A stretch of DNA of 64,000 nucleotides, from assembly GCA_011391285.1 (NCBI GenBank), contig JAABQU010000221.1, forward strand, positions 49,128 through 113,127. The letters are read 5' to 3'. This DNA is from Thiobacillus sp. (lineage in GTDB: Bacteria; Pseudomonadota; Gammaproteobacteria; Burkholderiales; Thiobacillaceae). The notes under the pieces are model-generated. The model searched no databases. It worked only from the letters and a program-made list of their open reading frames with translations, and was not told the DNA's origin. Position numbers and translations under genes: made by a program. Below, one piece after another: positions 29,257 to 38,484 of the stretch (the stretch's first letter is position 1; each line of letters starts with the position of its first letter).

Positions 29257-30162
29257 ATGACCCTGCAAGAACTGAAATACCTGGTGGCGCTGGCGGACCA
29301 CGGCCATTTCGGCAAGGCGGCCGAAGCCTGTTTCATCACCCAGTCGACGCTCTCCACCCAGATCAAGAAGCTGGAGGACTTCCTCGGCGTGACCCTGTTC
29401 GACCGCAGCCTGAAGCGCGTCACCCCGACGCCGATCGGCCGCGAAATCCTGCAGGCGGCGCGCAACATCGTCGAGGAAGCCGAGCGCATCCGCGAAGTCG
29501 CCAAGCATGCGCAGGATCCGATGTCGCGCACGATCCATCTCGGCGTCATCCCCACGCTCGGCCCCTATTACCTGCCGCACGCGCTGACCCTGGTGCACAA
29601 GAAGCACCCCGGTCTGCGGATGCTGCTGCGCGAGGAAATGACGCCGCAGATCCTCGGGCACCTGGTCGACGGCAAGCTCGACGCCGGCCTGCTGGCGCTG
29701 CCTGTCACCGACGACAGCCTGCGGGTCGAGCCGCTGTTCTACGAGCCGTTCTTTGCGGCGCTGCCGGCCGGGCACGCATTGGCTAAACGCGACGAGTTGA
29801 AGGTCTCCGACATCATGGGCGAGAAGCTGCTGCTGCTCGATGAAGGCCACTGCCTGCGCGACCAGGCGCTCGACGTCTGCGGCAGCGGGTCGCGCGGACG
29901 CGAGGAAGTGCGCGCCACCAGTCTGGAGACGCTGCGCCAGATGGTCGGCATGGGGCTCGGCCTGACCCTGCTGCCGGCGCTGTCGGTCGACGCCGGGCCG
30001 CGCGTGAGCAGGAAGGCGGTCGAGGTTCGTCCTTTCAAGTCGCCGCCGCCGGGACGCACCATCGCACTGGTGTGGCGCCGCCGGGCGCCATTTCCCGAGA
30101 CCTTCGAGCGCCTGGCACAAACACTGAAAAATGCGCTGCCGGACGAGGTCACGCCGGTTTGA
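29257..30162 (+). CDS. oxyR: Peroxide-sensing LysR regulator OxyR
   Basis: Redox-sensing activator of peroxide defence. The 301-aa product has an N-terminal HTH (CFITQSTLSTQIKKLEDFLG) and a regulatory domain with the two switch cysteines at C199 (GHCLRDQAL) and C208 (DVCG), the same numbering as E. coli OxyR, separating it from other LysR proteins. It is divergent from katG, its probable main target here. About 125 bases of non-coding sequence follow before the efflux operon. Confidence 0.95.
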   Translation: MTLQELKYLVALADHGHFGKAAEACFITQSTLSTQIKKLEDFLGVTLFDRSLKRVTPTPIGREILQAARNIVEEAERIREVAKHAQDPMSRTIHLGVIPTLGPYYLPHALTLVHKKHPGLRMLLREEMTPQILGHLVDGKLDAGLLALPVTDDSLRVEPLFYEPFFAALPAGHALAKRDELKVSDIMGEKLLLLDEGHCLRDQALDVCGSGSRGREEVRATSLETLRQMVGMGLGLTLLPALSVDAGPRVSRKAVEVRPFKSPPPGRTIALVWRRRAPFPETFERLAQTLKNALPDEVTPV

Positions 30163-30287
30163 ATCGCGATAACCGGTACTTCGAAAGGGCTGCCCGGGCC
30201 TCGGCTTTTGCCGGGTTTCGGCCAGGCAATCGGAACTTGCATCGGCTCAGCAGAGTCGGCTTGAGACTCGCTTAGAATCTCCACACA

Positions 30288-31688
30288 TTGAAATCTGCCG
30301 CTTATCCCTGTTTGCTGTGCGCCTTGCTGTGGCCGATGTCGGGGCCGGCGGCGACGCTCGATTTGCCCGAGCGGCACGGCGCATTCTGGTTTCAGTTCGA
30401 GCAACTGCCCGTCTCCACCCAGATGCCTGCTGCGCAAGCCGATACCCTTCGCTTCGAGAGTCTGGCCGCGCTGACCGAGCACGCGCTGCGCGAGCGCCCC
30501 GAATCACGTACCGCGTGGCTCGGCATCCAGGCGGAAGCAGCTCGGCTGGACGCTGCGACGGCCGACAACTGGCCGACGCTGACCGGGCAGCTCGCTTACC
30601 TCCAGAGCCGTACCCTGTCCAGTTCAGGCGTGTCGAACCCGACGCTGCATCGCTACGGGCCCAGCCTGAGTCTGGCCTATGTCCTGTATGACTTTGGCGC
30701 ACGCACTGCCAGCATCGATGCTCAACGCTTTCAACTGATCGCCAGCCTGCTGGACAACAATCGTGTGCTGCAGGACGTGATCGCCGAGGTCGAGGCGGCC
30801 TACTACGCGCTGCTGGGCGTGCAGGCCCAAGTGGACGCCCTGACGCAACTGGAAATTTCCCTGCGCGCCAGTCTCGAAGCCGCCGAAGTCAGATTCAGGG
30901 GTGGCCTGGTCTCGCGGGCAGACCAGTTGCGTGCCCGTGCGGCGCTGGCCGAGGCGGAGGTCGCGCGGCTGGCTGCGGAACGTGACCAGGCCAAGGCGGA
31001 AGCGGCCCTGAAACAGACTGCCGGAATCGATCAGACACGCGCGATGGTGCTCGACTGGAAAACCGCGCCGCCGGCGGCCCTCGACGCTGCGGATTTGCTG
31101 GCTGAACTGCCGGCCGAGGCGCAGCGCCAGCGTCCCGATCTGCAGGCCCTGCAGGCCGCCGCGGCAAGCGCGAGTGCAGAGGCCGAACGTGCGCGCGCGG
31201 CCCGCTGGCCCGTCGTGTCGCTTGGCGCCAACAGCGGCCGGACGTATTTCACGGAGGACAATCGGGACCCTTCCAACAGCTACAGCATCGGCGTCAATCT
31301 GTCGGTCCCGCTGTTCGACGGCGGCCGGCTGGCGGCCGAAGCGCGTGCGGCCGAACGCGATGCCGAGCGCCTGCAGTCCGTGGTGGGGACGCAACGCAGC
31401 CAGGTGGCACGCGCAGTCACGGACGCCTATCACGACGTGCGCCATGCCCAGGCGCAGCGCGAGGGCGTGGCCATCCAGTTTGAAAGCGCCAGCGAATCGG
31501 CGCTTGCCGCCGAGTCGCGCTACAACGCCGGGGTCGGCAGCCTGCTCGAGTTGTTGACTGCGCAGGCCGCTCTGGCGCGTGCGCGGCAAAGTGCCGCCGA
31601 GGCCGATTCCGAATGGCTGGCGGCGTATTCCCGTTTGAACCACGCACTGGGCCGCCTGCCCGCCGCGTCTTCCGCGAGCCAACCATGA
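30288..31688 (+). CDS. TolC-family outer membrane efflux channel
   Basis: Outer-membrane channel of a tripartite RND pump. The 466-aa product has a signal peptide (LLCALLWPMSGPAA), then two homologous TolC repeats of long coiled helices, the second containing VSLGANSGRTYFTE and IGVNLSVPLFDGGRLAAEAR. The start is TTG 30288, since no ATG precedes the signal peptide. The stop overlaps the adaptor ATG. It belongs to the OEP (NodT/CusC-like) family; it has no obvious lipobox, unlike OprM. Confidence 0.88.
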   Translation: MKSAAYPCLLCALLWPMSGPAATLDLPERHGAFWFQFEQLPVSTQMPAAQADTLRFESLAALTEHALRERPESRTAWLGIQAEAARLDAATADNWPTLTGQLAYLQSRTLSSSGVSNPTLHRYGPSLSLAYVLYDFGARTASIDAQRFQLIASLLDNNRVLQDVIAEVEAAYYALLGVQAQVDALTQLEISLRASLEAAEVRFRGGLVSRADQLRARAALAEAEVARLAAERDQAKAEAALKQTAGIDQTRAMVLDWKTAPPAALDAADLLAELPAEAQRQRPDLQALQAAAASASAEAERARAARWPVVSLGANSGRTYFTEDNRDPSNSYSIGVNLSVPLFDGGRLAAEARAAERDAERLQSVVGTQRSQVARAVTDAYHDVRHAQAQREGVAIQFESASESALAAESRYNAGVGSLLELLTAQAALARARQSAAEADSEWLAAYSRLNHALGRLPAASSASQP

Positions 31689-32803
31689 AACTGCGCATCT
31701 TCTTGATTCTCATCGTGCTGGCCCTTGCCGCTGGCGTGGCGTATCGGGTCAATACCCAGGAAGGCGGCAGCGATAAAAAAGGCGGCGGGGGCGACCGTGC
31801 GCTCAGCGTCAAGACCGTGCCGGTGGCGGTGCGCGATTTCCCGCGTGTGATCGACCTGCCCGGCACGCTGGAGGCCGCGCAGCAGGTCGTCATCGTCGCC
31901 CAGGTCAGCGGCACGGTGCTGCAGCAGCATGTGCAGGAAGGCGATGCGGTACGCGCCGGGGACATGCTCTTCAGCCTGGACGCCCGCCAGGCAAAAGCGC
32001 GCATGGCGCAAAGCCAGGCCACCCTGGGCGGGGCGCTCGCCGAAATCGCCGAGGCGGAAAGGAAACTGGAGCGACTGAGTCCTCTGATGGAGTCGAACTA
32101 CATCAGCCGCCAGGAATTTTCCGACGCTCAACTGGCGATCGAAGCCGTGCGTGCACGCGCCGGCACGGCACGCGCCGAACTGGAGGAGGCGCGGCTGGAT
32201 GCCCAGCATGCGCAGATTCGTTCGCCGATTGCCGGCCGTGTCGGCCGCATCAGTGTCCGGATGGGCAGCCTGGTTCAGGCCGGCGGAGAACCGCTCACGA
32301 CCATCCTCGCGCCGGGCGCGCTCGACGTGCGCGCCAGTGTGGCGCAGCAGAACTGGGCCGAACTGGCCGCCGCGCGCGCGCAAGGCAAGGTGCTGGCCAA
32401 GGTGTTCGCCGAGGCCGACCGCACGCGTCCGGTGCGCGGCGAACTGGTGTTTGCCGATTCGCAGATCGACGCCACGACCGGCGCGGTGCCGATCAAGGTG
32501 AGGCTGCTGGACAACGCGGACACCCTGCTGTCCGGCCAGACCGTGCACGTGCGCTTGCAACTGGGCAGCATGCCCGAGTCGCGCGTCATCCCCGAAGCTG
32601 CCCTGCAGCATGCCCAATCGGGCGCCTATGTGTATGTCGTGCGTGACGGCAGGGCCGTCGTGCAGTCGGTGCGCCTGATTCGCAGCCTCGATGGTGAATT
32701 GATGGTGGAAGGCGAGCTCGCTGCGGGTGAGCCGGTGTTGGTCGAAATCCCGCAGCGCCTGAAGGCGGGCAGCAAGGTGAAGCTCGAAGGCGCGCGCGGA
32801 TGA
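31685..32803 (+). CDS. RND efflux membrane fusion protein
   Basis: Periplasmic adaptor of the RND pump, 372 aa, inner-membrane anchored by an N-terminal helix (FLILIVLALAAGVAY). It has the split lipoyl motif (VSGTVLQQHVQEGDAVRAGD and RSPIAGRVGRISVRMG) around an alpha-hairpin, then beta-barrel and membrane-proximal domains. It overlaps both neighbours by 4 bases, an ATGA pattern indicating tight translational coupling of the operon. It resembles AcrA/MdtA-type adaptors for drugs; substrate unknown. Confidence 0.92.
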   Translation: MKLRIFLILIVLALAAGVAYRVNTQEGGSDKKGGGGDRALSVKTVPVAVRDFPRVIDLPGTLEAAQQVVIVAQVSGTVLQQHVQEGDAVRAGDMLFSLDARQAKARMAQSQATLGGALAEIAEAERKLERLSPLMESNYISRQEFSDAQLAIEAVRARAGTARAELEEARLDAQHAQIRSPIAGRVGRISVRMGSLVQAGGEPLTTILAPGALDVRASVAQQNWAELAAARAQGKVLAKVFAEADRTRPVRGELVFADSQIDATTGAVPIKVRLLDNADTLLSGQTVHVRLQLGSMPESRVIPEAALQHAQSGAYVYVVRDGRAVVQSVRLIRSLDGELMVEGELAAGEPVLVEIPQRLKAGSKVKLEGARG

Positions 32804-35800
32804 ATCTCTCGCGGGTTTTCATCGAGCGCCCGGTCGCCACGCTGATGCTGGTGCTGGCGATGGCGCTGTTCGGCGCGCTCGCCTACAAGCTGCTGCCGGT
32901 GAACGACCTGCCCCAGGTGGATTTCCCGACCCTGCGCATCACCGCCAGCCTGCCAGGCGCCAATCCCGAAACCATGGCCAATACGGTGGCCACGCCGCTG
33001 GAGCGGCAGCTCTCGACCGTGCCGGGCATCGAGTCGATGAGCTCGCAGTCGAACCAGGGCCAGACCACCATCACCCTGCAATTCGAACTTGCGCGCGACA
33101 TCGACGCTGCCGCGCAGGATGTGCAGACCGCGATCGCGCAGGCCGCGCGCAACCTGCCTGCCGGCATGGATCCGCCACAGCTGAGGAAGATCAACCCGGC
33201 CGACTCGCCCATTCTGTACATTGCCCTGTCGTCCGAGCGCCTGCCGCTGACCGAACTCGATGCCATCGCCGATTCGCGCATCGCGCAGCGGCTCTCCAGC
33301 CTGTCCGGCGTGGCGCAGGTGCTGGTGTTCGGCTCGCAGAAATACGCGCTGCGGCTGTATCTCGACCCGGTCAAGCTGCAGCAGCGCGGCCTCACCTTCG
33401 CCGACGTCATCCAGAAAGTGCAGGCGGCCAACGCCAACCTGCCGTCCGGCACGCTCGACGGCGCCAGCCGCGCGTATGCCGTGAAGGCGCCGGTGGCGCT
33501 TGCCGACGCGAAGGACTTCGGCGGCATCGTCATCGCCTATCACGACGGCGCCGCAATCCGGCTGAAGGACCTGGGCCGTGCCGAGGACGGCGTCGAGGAC
33601 GACAAGCGCAAGACTTGGTACAACGGCACCCGCGCCATCGTCCTGGCCGTGCAGCGCCAGCCGGGGGCGAACACGGTCGAGGTGGCCGAGCGCATCCGCG
33701 CGCTGTTGCCGCAGATCGAGGCGGAGCTGCCTGACAGCGTGAAGCTGGACATCCTCAACGACCGTTCGCGCTTCGTCAAAGATTCGCTGCACGAGGTCAA
33801 TTTCACCCTCTTGCTCGCGCTGGGGCTGGTGATCCTGGTCATCTTCGCCTTCCTACACAACCTGCGCGCCACTCTGATCGCGGCGCTGGTGCTGCCGAGT
33901 TCGCTGCTTGGCACCTTCGCCTTCATGCATCTGGCGGGCTACAGCCTCAACAACCTGTCGCTGATGGCGATCACCCTGGCCATCGGCTTCGTCGTCGACG
34001 ACGCCGTCGTGGTGATCGAGAACATCGCGCGTCATCTCGACATGGGCAAGACGCGCATGCAGGCCGCGCTCGACGGCGCGCAGGAGATCGGCTTCACCGT
34101 GTTGTCGATGACGATCTCGCTCACCGCGGTGTTCCTGCCCATCCTGTTCATGGGAGACATGATCGGTCGCCTGTTCCAGGAGTTCGCCGTGTCCATCGGC
34201 GTCGCCGTGCTGTTGTCCGGCGTGGTGGCCTTGACGCTTACCCCCATGCTGTGCGCGCGCGGCCTCGTCCACGAGCCGATCAACAACCCGGTGTCGCGTC
34301 TGTTCGACGCCAGCTTTCATCGCTTCCGCGATTTCTACGGCGACACCCTGCGCGCGTCGATGCGCCATCGCGGCGCGATGCTGCTGCTGTCGGCGGCGGT
34401 GCTGGGCGGCATGCTGTGGCTCGCCGGGCAGGTCAAGCAGGGTTTCATCCCGCGCGTCGACTCCGGCATGATCTTCGCCAGCGTGCGTTATCCGGAAGGC
34501 ATCCCGTTCGAGGAACTCGCCAAACGCCAGGAGGAACTCGCCGCCGTCGTGCAGGCGCACCCGGCGGTCGAGGGCTTGATGTCCTCGGCCGGGCAGGCGG
34601 GCGGCGGCGTCAGCGGCAGCAACGTTGGCCGCCTGGTGATCCGCCTGACGCCGCGCGACACGCGCCCTGGTGCCGACGCAGTCATCGAGGAACTGGGCGC
34701 GGCCACCCGCGTGTTCAGCGGCGTCAACATCACCTACCAGAACCCGGCATCGATCAACGTCGGCGCGCTGGCGTCCAGCACCGACTATCAGCTGACCCTG
34801 ACCGCCAGCGATTTCGAGGTGCTGAAAGGCGCCTCGGAAACGGTCGAGCGGCGGCTGGAAGCGGTGCCGCTGATCACCGATGTCGACAGCAACCTCGAAC
34901 TGCGCAATCCCGAGCTGCGCATCAGCCTTGATCCAATCGAGGCGGCGCGCCTCGGCATCACCGCGCAGCAGGTGCAGCAGACGCTGTACGACGCGCTGGG
35001 CGGGCGCCGCATCAGCGAAATCTACGCCGCCAGCGACCAGTACGACGTCAGAATCAAGGTACTGCCCGAAGCGCAGCTGAATCCTTCCATCATCGGCCAG
35101 CTGCCGTTGAGGACCGCCTCGGCCGGGCTGACGCGGCTCGATGCAGTGGCGAAGGTCGAGGCCGGCGTGGGGCCGATCGCGGTATATCACTACGGCCAGC
35201 AGCCCTCGGTCACGCTGTCGTTCAACCTGGCGCCGGGCGCCTCGCTCGATGCCGCGCTGACGGCCGCGCTCGATGCCGCGCACGAAGTGGTGCCGGCCGA
35301 GGTGGCACTGCAGCTCACCGGCGCCGCGCAGAAATTCCAGGAATCCACCGTGCAGCTGCCGCTCTTGCTGCTGTTCACCGTGATCGTCATCTACATGGTG
35401 CTGGCAGTGCTGTACGAACACCTTGGCCACCCGCTCACCATCCTCACCGCGCTGCCGCTGGCCGGCTTCGGCGCGCTGCTGGTACTGCTGCTGATGGACG
35501 AGGAGCTCAACATCTTCAGCTTCGTCGGCATCATCCTGTTGGTCGGTCTGGTGAAAAAGAACGGCATCATGATGATCGACTTCGCGCTGACGCGGCAGCG
35601 CGCCGGCATGAGTGCGGAGGACGCCATCGTCGAAGCGAGTCTCGTCCGTCTGCGTCCGATCATGATGACGACCTTCGCTGCCATCGTCGCCACGCTGCCC
35701 ATCGCCATCGGCTTCGGCGCGGGGGGCGAGGCGCGGCGTCCGCTCGGCATCGCGGTGGTCGGCGGTCTGCTGTTCTCGCAGTTCCTCACGCTCTACATCA

Positions 35801-35871
35801 CGCCCACCTTCTACGTCAGCATGGCGCGGATGGAAGCCGCGCTTAAAACCTGGCGCGCCCGGCTGGCCTGA
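32800..35871 (+). CDS. RND multidrug efflux permease (HAE1 type)
   Basis: Proton-driven inner-membrane pump of 1023 aa, full length for HAE1 RND proteins. It opens NLSRVFIERPVATLMLVLAM and has twelve predicted TMs with two large periplasmic loops. TM4 carries the proton-relay residues in GFVVDDAVVVIENIARH (two Asp). C-terminal TMs include VGLVKKNGIMMIDFALTRQR. The order TolC-adaptor-pump in one operon indicates a self-contained efflux system. Its stop abuts the convergent YqaA-like gene with no spacer (TGATCA). Confidence 0.95.
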   Translation: MNLSRVFIERPVATLMLVLAMALFGALAYKLLPVNDLPQVDFPTLRITASLPGANPETMANTVATPLERQLSTVPGIESMSSQSNQGQTTITLQFELARDIDAAAQDVQTAIAQAARNLPAGMDPPQLRKINPADSPILYIALSSERLPLTELDAIADSRIAQRLSSLSGVAQVLVFGSQKYALRLYLDPVKLQQRGLTFADVIQKVQAANANLPSGTLDGASRAYAVKAPVALADAKDFGGIVIAYHDGAAIRLKDLGRAEDGVEDDKRKTWYNGTRAIVLAVQRQPGANTVEVAERIRALLPQIEAELPDSVKLDILNDRSRFVKDSLHEVNFTLLLALGLVILVIFAFLHNLRATLIAALVLPSSLLGTFAFMHLAGYSLNNLSLMAITLAIGFVVDDAVVVIENIARHLDMGKTRMQAALDGAQEIGFTVLSMTISLTAVFLPILFMGDMIGRLFQEFAVSIGVAVLLSGVVALTLTPMLCARGLVHEPINNPVSRLFDASFHRFRDFYGDTLRASMRHRGAMLLLSAAVLGGMLWLAGQVKQGFIPRVDSGMIFASVRYPEGIPFEELAKRQEELAAVVQAHPAVEGLMSSAGQAGGGVSGSNVGRLVIRLTPRDTRPGADAVIEELGAATRVFSGVNITYQNPASINVGALASSTDYQLTLTASDFEVLKGASETVERRLEAVPLITDVDSNLELRNPELRISLDPIEAARLGITAQQVQQTLYDALGGRRISEIYAASDQYDVRIKVLPEAQLNPSIIGQLPLRTASAGLTRLDAVAKVEAGVGPIAVYHYGQQPSVTLSFNLAPGASLDAALTAALDAAHEVVPAEVALQLTGAAQKFQESTVQLPLLLLFTVIVIYMVLAVLYEHLGHPLTILTALPLAGFGALLVLLLMDEELNIFSFVGIILLVGLVKKNGIMMIDFALTRQRAGMSAEDAIVEASLVRLRPIMMTTFAAIVATLPIAIGFGAGGEARRPLGIAVVGGLLFSQFLTLYITPTFYVSMARMEAALKTWRARLA

Positions 35872-36279
35872 TCAGACGAACCCGACCAGCGCGGCATAGC
35901 GCGCCAGCTTGCCCAGCGTCACCAGCAGCAGAAAACTCCCCACCCCGACCCGCAGCGCCCCCGCGACCAGGCACAGCGGATCGCCGACCACCGGCAGCCA
36001 TGCAAGCAACAGGCTGGGGCGGCCAAAGCGGGCGAACCAGCGTTCGGCACGCGCCATGCGTGCTTCGGTCTTCACCGTGCGCCGCGCGACCGCCTGGCGG
36101 CCAAAGCGTCCCATGCCGTAGGTGATCAGGCTGCCGAGCACGTTGCCGGCGGTGGCGGTCATCACGCTGGCGACGGGGTCGGCACCCTGGTGCAGGCGAT
36201 ACAGCAGCAGCGCTTCGGAGCCGCCGGGAAACAGCGTGGACGACAACAGCGCCGATCCGAATAGCGTCCAGTCCATCAT
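35872..36279 (-). CDS. YqaA/DedA-like inner membrane protein
   Basis: A 135-aa membrane protein of the VTT/SNARE-associated (DedA) superfamily, small YqaA subgroup, unknown function (lipid or small-molecule transport suspected for the superfamily). It begins MMDWTLFGSALLSSTLFPGG and contains the typical AGNVLGSLITYGMGR and LLAWLPVVGDPLCLVAGALR. ATG 36279 was chosen; the longer frame upstream overlaps the regulatory region of rubrerythrin. It is convergent with the RND pump and divergent from rubrerythrin. Confidence 0.8.
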   Translation of the reverse strand: MMDWTLFGSALLSSTLFPGGSEALLLYRLHQGADPVASVMTATAGNVLGSLITYGMGRFGRQAVARRTVKTEARMARAERWFARFGRPSLLLAWLPVVGDPLCLVAGALRVGVGSFLLLVTLGKLARYAALVGFV

Positions 36280-36397
36280 CGACCCGCCAGCCGGGGTAAA
36301 GGGGTTGCAGCGTTTGGGGGTAAGGCCGACAGGCGATGCATGGGGAGTTCGGAAGGCTCGGATGGGCAAAGTGTTGCACAGTGCGGAACGAAATCAG

Positions 36398-36418
36398 TCG
36401 ATTGATAACGTCAATCGA
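36398..36418. promoter_or_regulatory. Perfect inverted repeat upstream of rubrerythrin (candidate operator)
   Basis: Arms TCGATTGA (36398-36405) and TCAATCGA (36411-36418) are separated by TAACG. It resembles an FNR-type TTGA/TCAA site but has a spacing of 5 instead of 6 between the TTGA and TCAA half-sites, so the regulator is uncertain. Confidence 0.45.
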
Positions 36419-36434
36419 TACGATCCATATTTTC

Positions 36435-36466
36435 CGTTGGATCGATATATTGATGATCTCTAATAT
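36435..36466 (+). promoter_or_regulatory. Candidate rubrerythrin promoter sharing the DsrC-like promoter block
   Basis: CGTTGGATCGATATAT (36435-36450) matches the DsrC-like promoter with one mismatch. TTGGAT (36437-36442) and TAATAT (36461-36466) are 18 bases apart and would serve as -35 and -10. Confidence 0.45.
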
Positions 36467-36470
36467 CACT

Positions 36471-36508
36471 CCTGTCTTGATTGACATCGCAAATCAACCA
36501 CACAGGAG
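36471..36508 (+). promoter_or_regulatory. 5'UTR hairpin that covers the rubrerythrin Shine-Dalgarno
   Basis: CCTGT (36471-36475) pairs with ACAGG (36502-36506) and TTGATT (36477-36482) with AATCAA (36492-36497), leaving a 9-base loop. The ribosome site AGGAG (36504-36508) lies partly in the stem, so the structure could reduce initiation at the ATG at 36515. Confidence 0.4.
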
Positions 36509-36514
36509 CCCACC

Positions 36515-36988
36515 ATGCAGAACACGAAATCACCGACCATCCAGAACCTCGAAGCCGCCTTTGCCGGCGAGTCCATGGCCCACGTCAAGTACATGTGGTT
36601 CGCCCGCCAGTGCCGCAAGGTCGGCGACGAAGCCACCGCCAAGGTGTTCGAGGATACCGCCGCGCAGGAGATGCTGCACGCCTTCGGCCACGCCGAACTG
36701 CTGTTCTCCGACGAGACCATGACGCCGGCCAAGTGCCTGCAGTACGCGATCGATGGCGAGACCCACGAGTACACCGAGATGTATCCGAAATTCCGCCACG
36801 AGGCGATGCAGGAAGGCCATGACGCCGCGGTGGCCGAGATCGACGAGCAGATCGCCGAATCGAAGGAGCACGCCGAGATGTTCCAGGCCGTGCTGGAAAA
36901 GGCCGCCAAGCGCTTCGCCGCGCTGGCCAAGGTCGAAGAGAAGCACGCGAAGCACTACCAGGCGCAAAAAGACGCGATTGCCGCCTGA
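36515..36988 (+). CDS. Rubrerythrin (diiron domain only)
   Basis: Peroxide-reducing diiron protein of anaerobic or microaerobic oxidative defence, 157 aa. The four-helix ferritin-like domain is recognised from NLEAAFAGESMAHVKYMWFA, EDTAAQEMLHAFGHAELL (ExxH) and DEQIAESKEHAEMFQAVLEK (ExxH). The usual C-terminal rubredoxin domain is absent; instead a separate rubredoxin gene and a rubredoxin reductase gene follow. AGGAG lies 6 bases before the ATG. The three genes make a split NADH peroxidase chain. Confidence 0.92.
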   Translation: MQNTKSPTIQNLEAAFAGESMAHVKYMWFARQCRKVGDEATAKVFEDTAAQEMLHAFGHAELLFSDETMTPAKCLQYAIDGETHEYTEMYPKFRHEAMQEGHDAAVAEIDEQIAESKEHAEMFQAVLEKAAKRFAALAKVEEKHAKHYQAQKDAIAA

Positions 36989-37029
36989 GCGAATACTGAA
37001 CACTATCTAATTACTTGAAAGGACACATC

Positions 37030-37203
37030 ATGAAAGCTTGGCAATGCATCGTTTGCGGTTATGTTTACGACGAATCCAAAGGCGACCCGGAGCATGGCAT
37101 CGCCCCCGGCACCCGCTGGGAAGACGTGCCGGAAGGCTGGGAATGCCCGGACTGCGGCGTCTCCAAGGCCGATTTCGAGATGGTCGAAGTCGCCGCCGCC
37201 TGA
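37030..37203 (+). CDS. rubA: Rubredoxin
   Basis: A 57-aa electron carrier with one Fe bound by C6-x2-C9 ([12 protein letters not shown]) and C39-x2-C42 ([14 protein letters not shown]). ATG 37030 follows AAAGGA by 7 bases. Placed between rubrerythrin and a rubredoxin reductase, it would hand electrons from the reductase to rubrerythrin. A role with alkane hydroxylase or Rieske oxygenases is less likely in this context. Confidence 0.95.
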   Translation: MKAWQCIVCGYVYDESKGDPEHGIAPGTRWEDVPEGWECPDCGVSKADFEMVEVAAA

Positions 37204-37264
37204 TCGTCGGCTGTGTCGGGAGGGGCTTCGTGCGCCTCCCGTAAATTGAATCCAGGAGTCTGTC

Positions 37265-38401
37265 ATGCACCCCATCGTCATCGTCGGTTCCGGCCTCGCC
37301 GGCTACACCCTGCTGAAGGAAATCCGCAAGCGCAACGCCGCCGTGCCGGTCACGCTCGTGACGGCGGACGACGGCGCCTTTTATTCCAAGCCCAACCTGT
37401 CGAACGCCCTGGCCACCGGCCGCACGGCTGCAGCGCTCGCCAGCGCCAGCGCGGAGAAGATGGCGGCCGACCAGAACGCCACGGTACTGACGCACACCCG
37501 GGTCACCGCGGTCGACACGCAGAGGCAGCGCGTCCGTACTGAGAACGGAGAGCTTGAGTACAGCCAACTAGTGCTCGCCCTCGGCGCCGACCCGTTTCCG
37601 CATGGCCTCGCCGGCAGCGGCGCGGCGGACGTGCTGGCGGTGAACGACCTCGCCGACTACGCGGCTTTCCGCAGCGCCATCGACGGCAAGAAGCACGTCA
37701 CCGTGCTCGGCGGCGGGCTCATCGGCTGCGAGTTCGCCAACGACTTGGTGCATGCCGGATTCGCCGTCGACGTGGTGCACCTCGGCGAGTGGCCGCTGGA
37801 GCGCCTGCTGCCGGTGGAAGCGGGCGAGCGCCTGGCTGGCAGCCTGGCCGCCCTGGGGGTGAACTGGCATTTCGGGCGCACCGGAAAAAGCGTCGAGCGC
37901 ACGGCAGAGGCTTACTCGATCACGCTCGACAACGGCGAAACCGTCGCGGCAGACGTTGTGCTGTCGGCGATCGGTCTCAAGCCGCGTACCCAACTGGCGC
38001 AGGCGGCCGGCATCAAGGTCGGGCGAGGTATCCAGACCAATGGCCTGCTGGAGACCAGTGCGCCCAATGTATACGCGATGGGCGACTGTGCCGAGGTCGA
38101 AGGCCTCAACCTGCCTTACGTGCAGCCGCTGATGGTGCAGGCGCGCGCACTCGGCGCCACGCTGACCGGCACACCGACGCCGGTGGTCTACGCGCCGATG
38201 CCGGTGATGGTGAAAACCCCGGCGCACCCGGTGGCGGTGTTGCCGCCCAGGATCGGCGCGGCCGGCGGCTGGAAGGTCGAATGCAGCGACACCGGCGTCT
38301 GCGCGCTGCATACCGACGACGCGGGGCGCCTGCAGGGCTTCGCGCTCACCGGCAGCGAAACCGGGCGGCGCAACGCGCTGGCGAAGGAACTGGCGGCCTG
38401 A
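37265..38401 (+). CDS. Rubredoxin-NAD(+) reductase (FAD/NAD oxidoreductase)
   Basis: Flavoprotein of 378 aa that transfers electrons from NAD(P)H to rubredoxin. The FAD motif is IVIVGSGLAGYTLLKEIRK at residue 3, the NAD motif is VTVLGGGLIGCEFANDLV near residue 142, and VYAMGDCAEVEGLNLPYVQP (FAD) follows. It starts 61 bases after rubredoxin, with AGGAG upstream. Its fold is that of RubB/AlkT. Physiological partner is inferred from the two upstream genes. Confidence 0.9.
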   Translation: MHPIVIVGSGLAGYTLLKEIRKRNAAVPVTLVTADDGAFYSKPNLSNALATGRTAAALASASAEKMAADQNATVLTHTRVTAVDTQRQRVRTENGELEYSQLVLALGADPFPHGLAGSGAADVLAVNDLADYAAFRSAIDGKKHVTVLGGGLIGCEFANDLVHAGFAVDVVHLGEWPLERLLPVEAGERLAGSLAALGVNWHFGRTGKSVERTAEAYSITLDNGETVAADVVLSAIGLKPRTQLAQAAGIKVGRGIQTNGLLETSAPNVYAMGDCAEVEGLNLPYVQPLMVQARALGATLTGTPTPVVYAPMPVMVKTPAHPVAVLPPRIGAAGGWKVECSDTGVCALHTDDAGRLQGFALTGSETGRRNALAKELAA

Positions 38402-38484
38402 TCTCAACACGCCGGACTGCTGATGCCTCCCCCGCTGACCCTGCGGGTGGGCTACTCCGGCGAGTACCCTGGGAGCGCGGCGGC

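Noticed and set aside
33853..35430. 525-codon minus-strand ORF
   Set aside because: Antisense to the RND pump; composition is shadow-like (His/Gln/Arg) with no motif.
36400..36420. Canonical FNR box before rubrerythrin
   Set aside because: TTGA and TCAA are 5 bases apart instead of 6; kept only as a candidate operator of unknown regulator.
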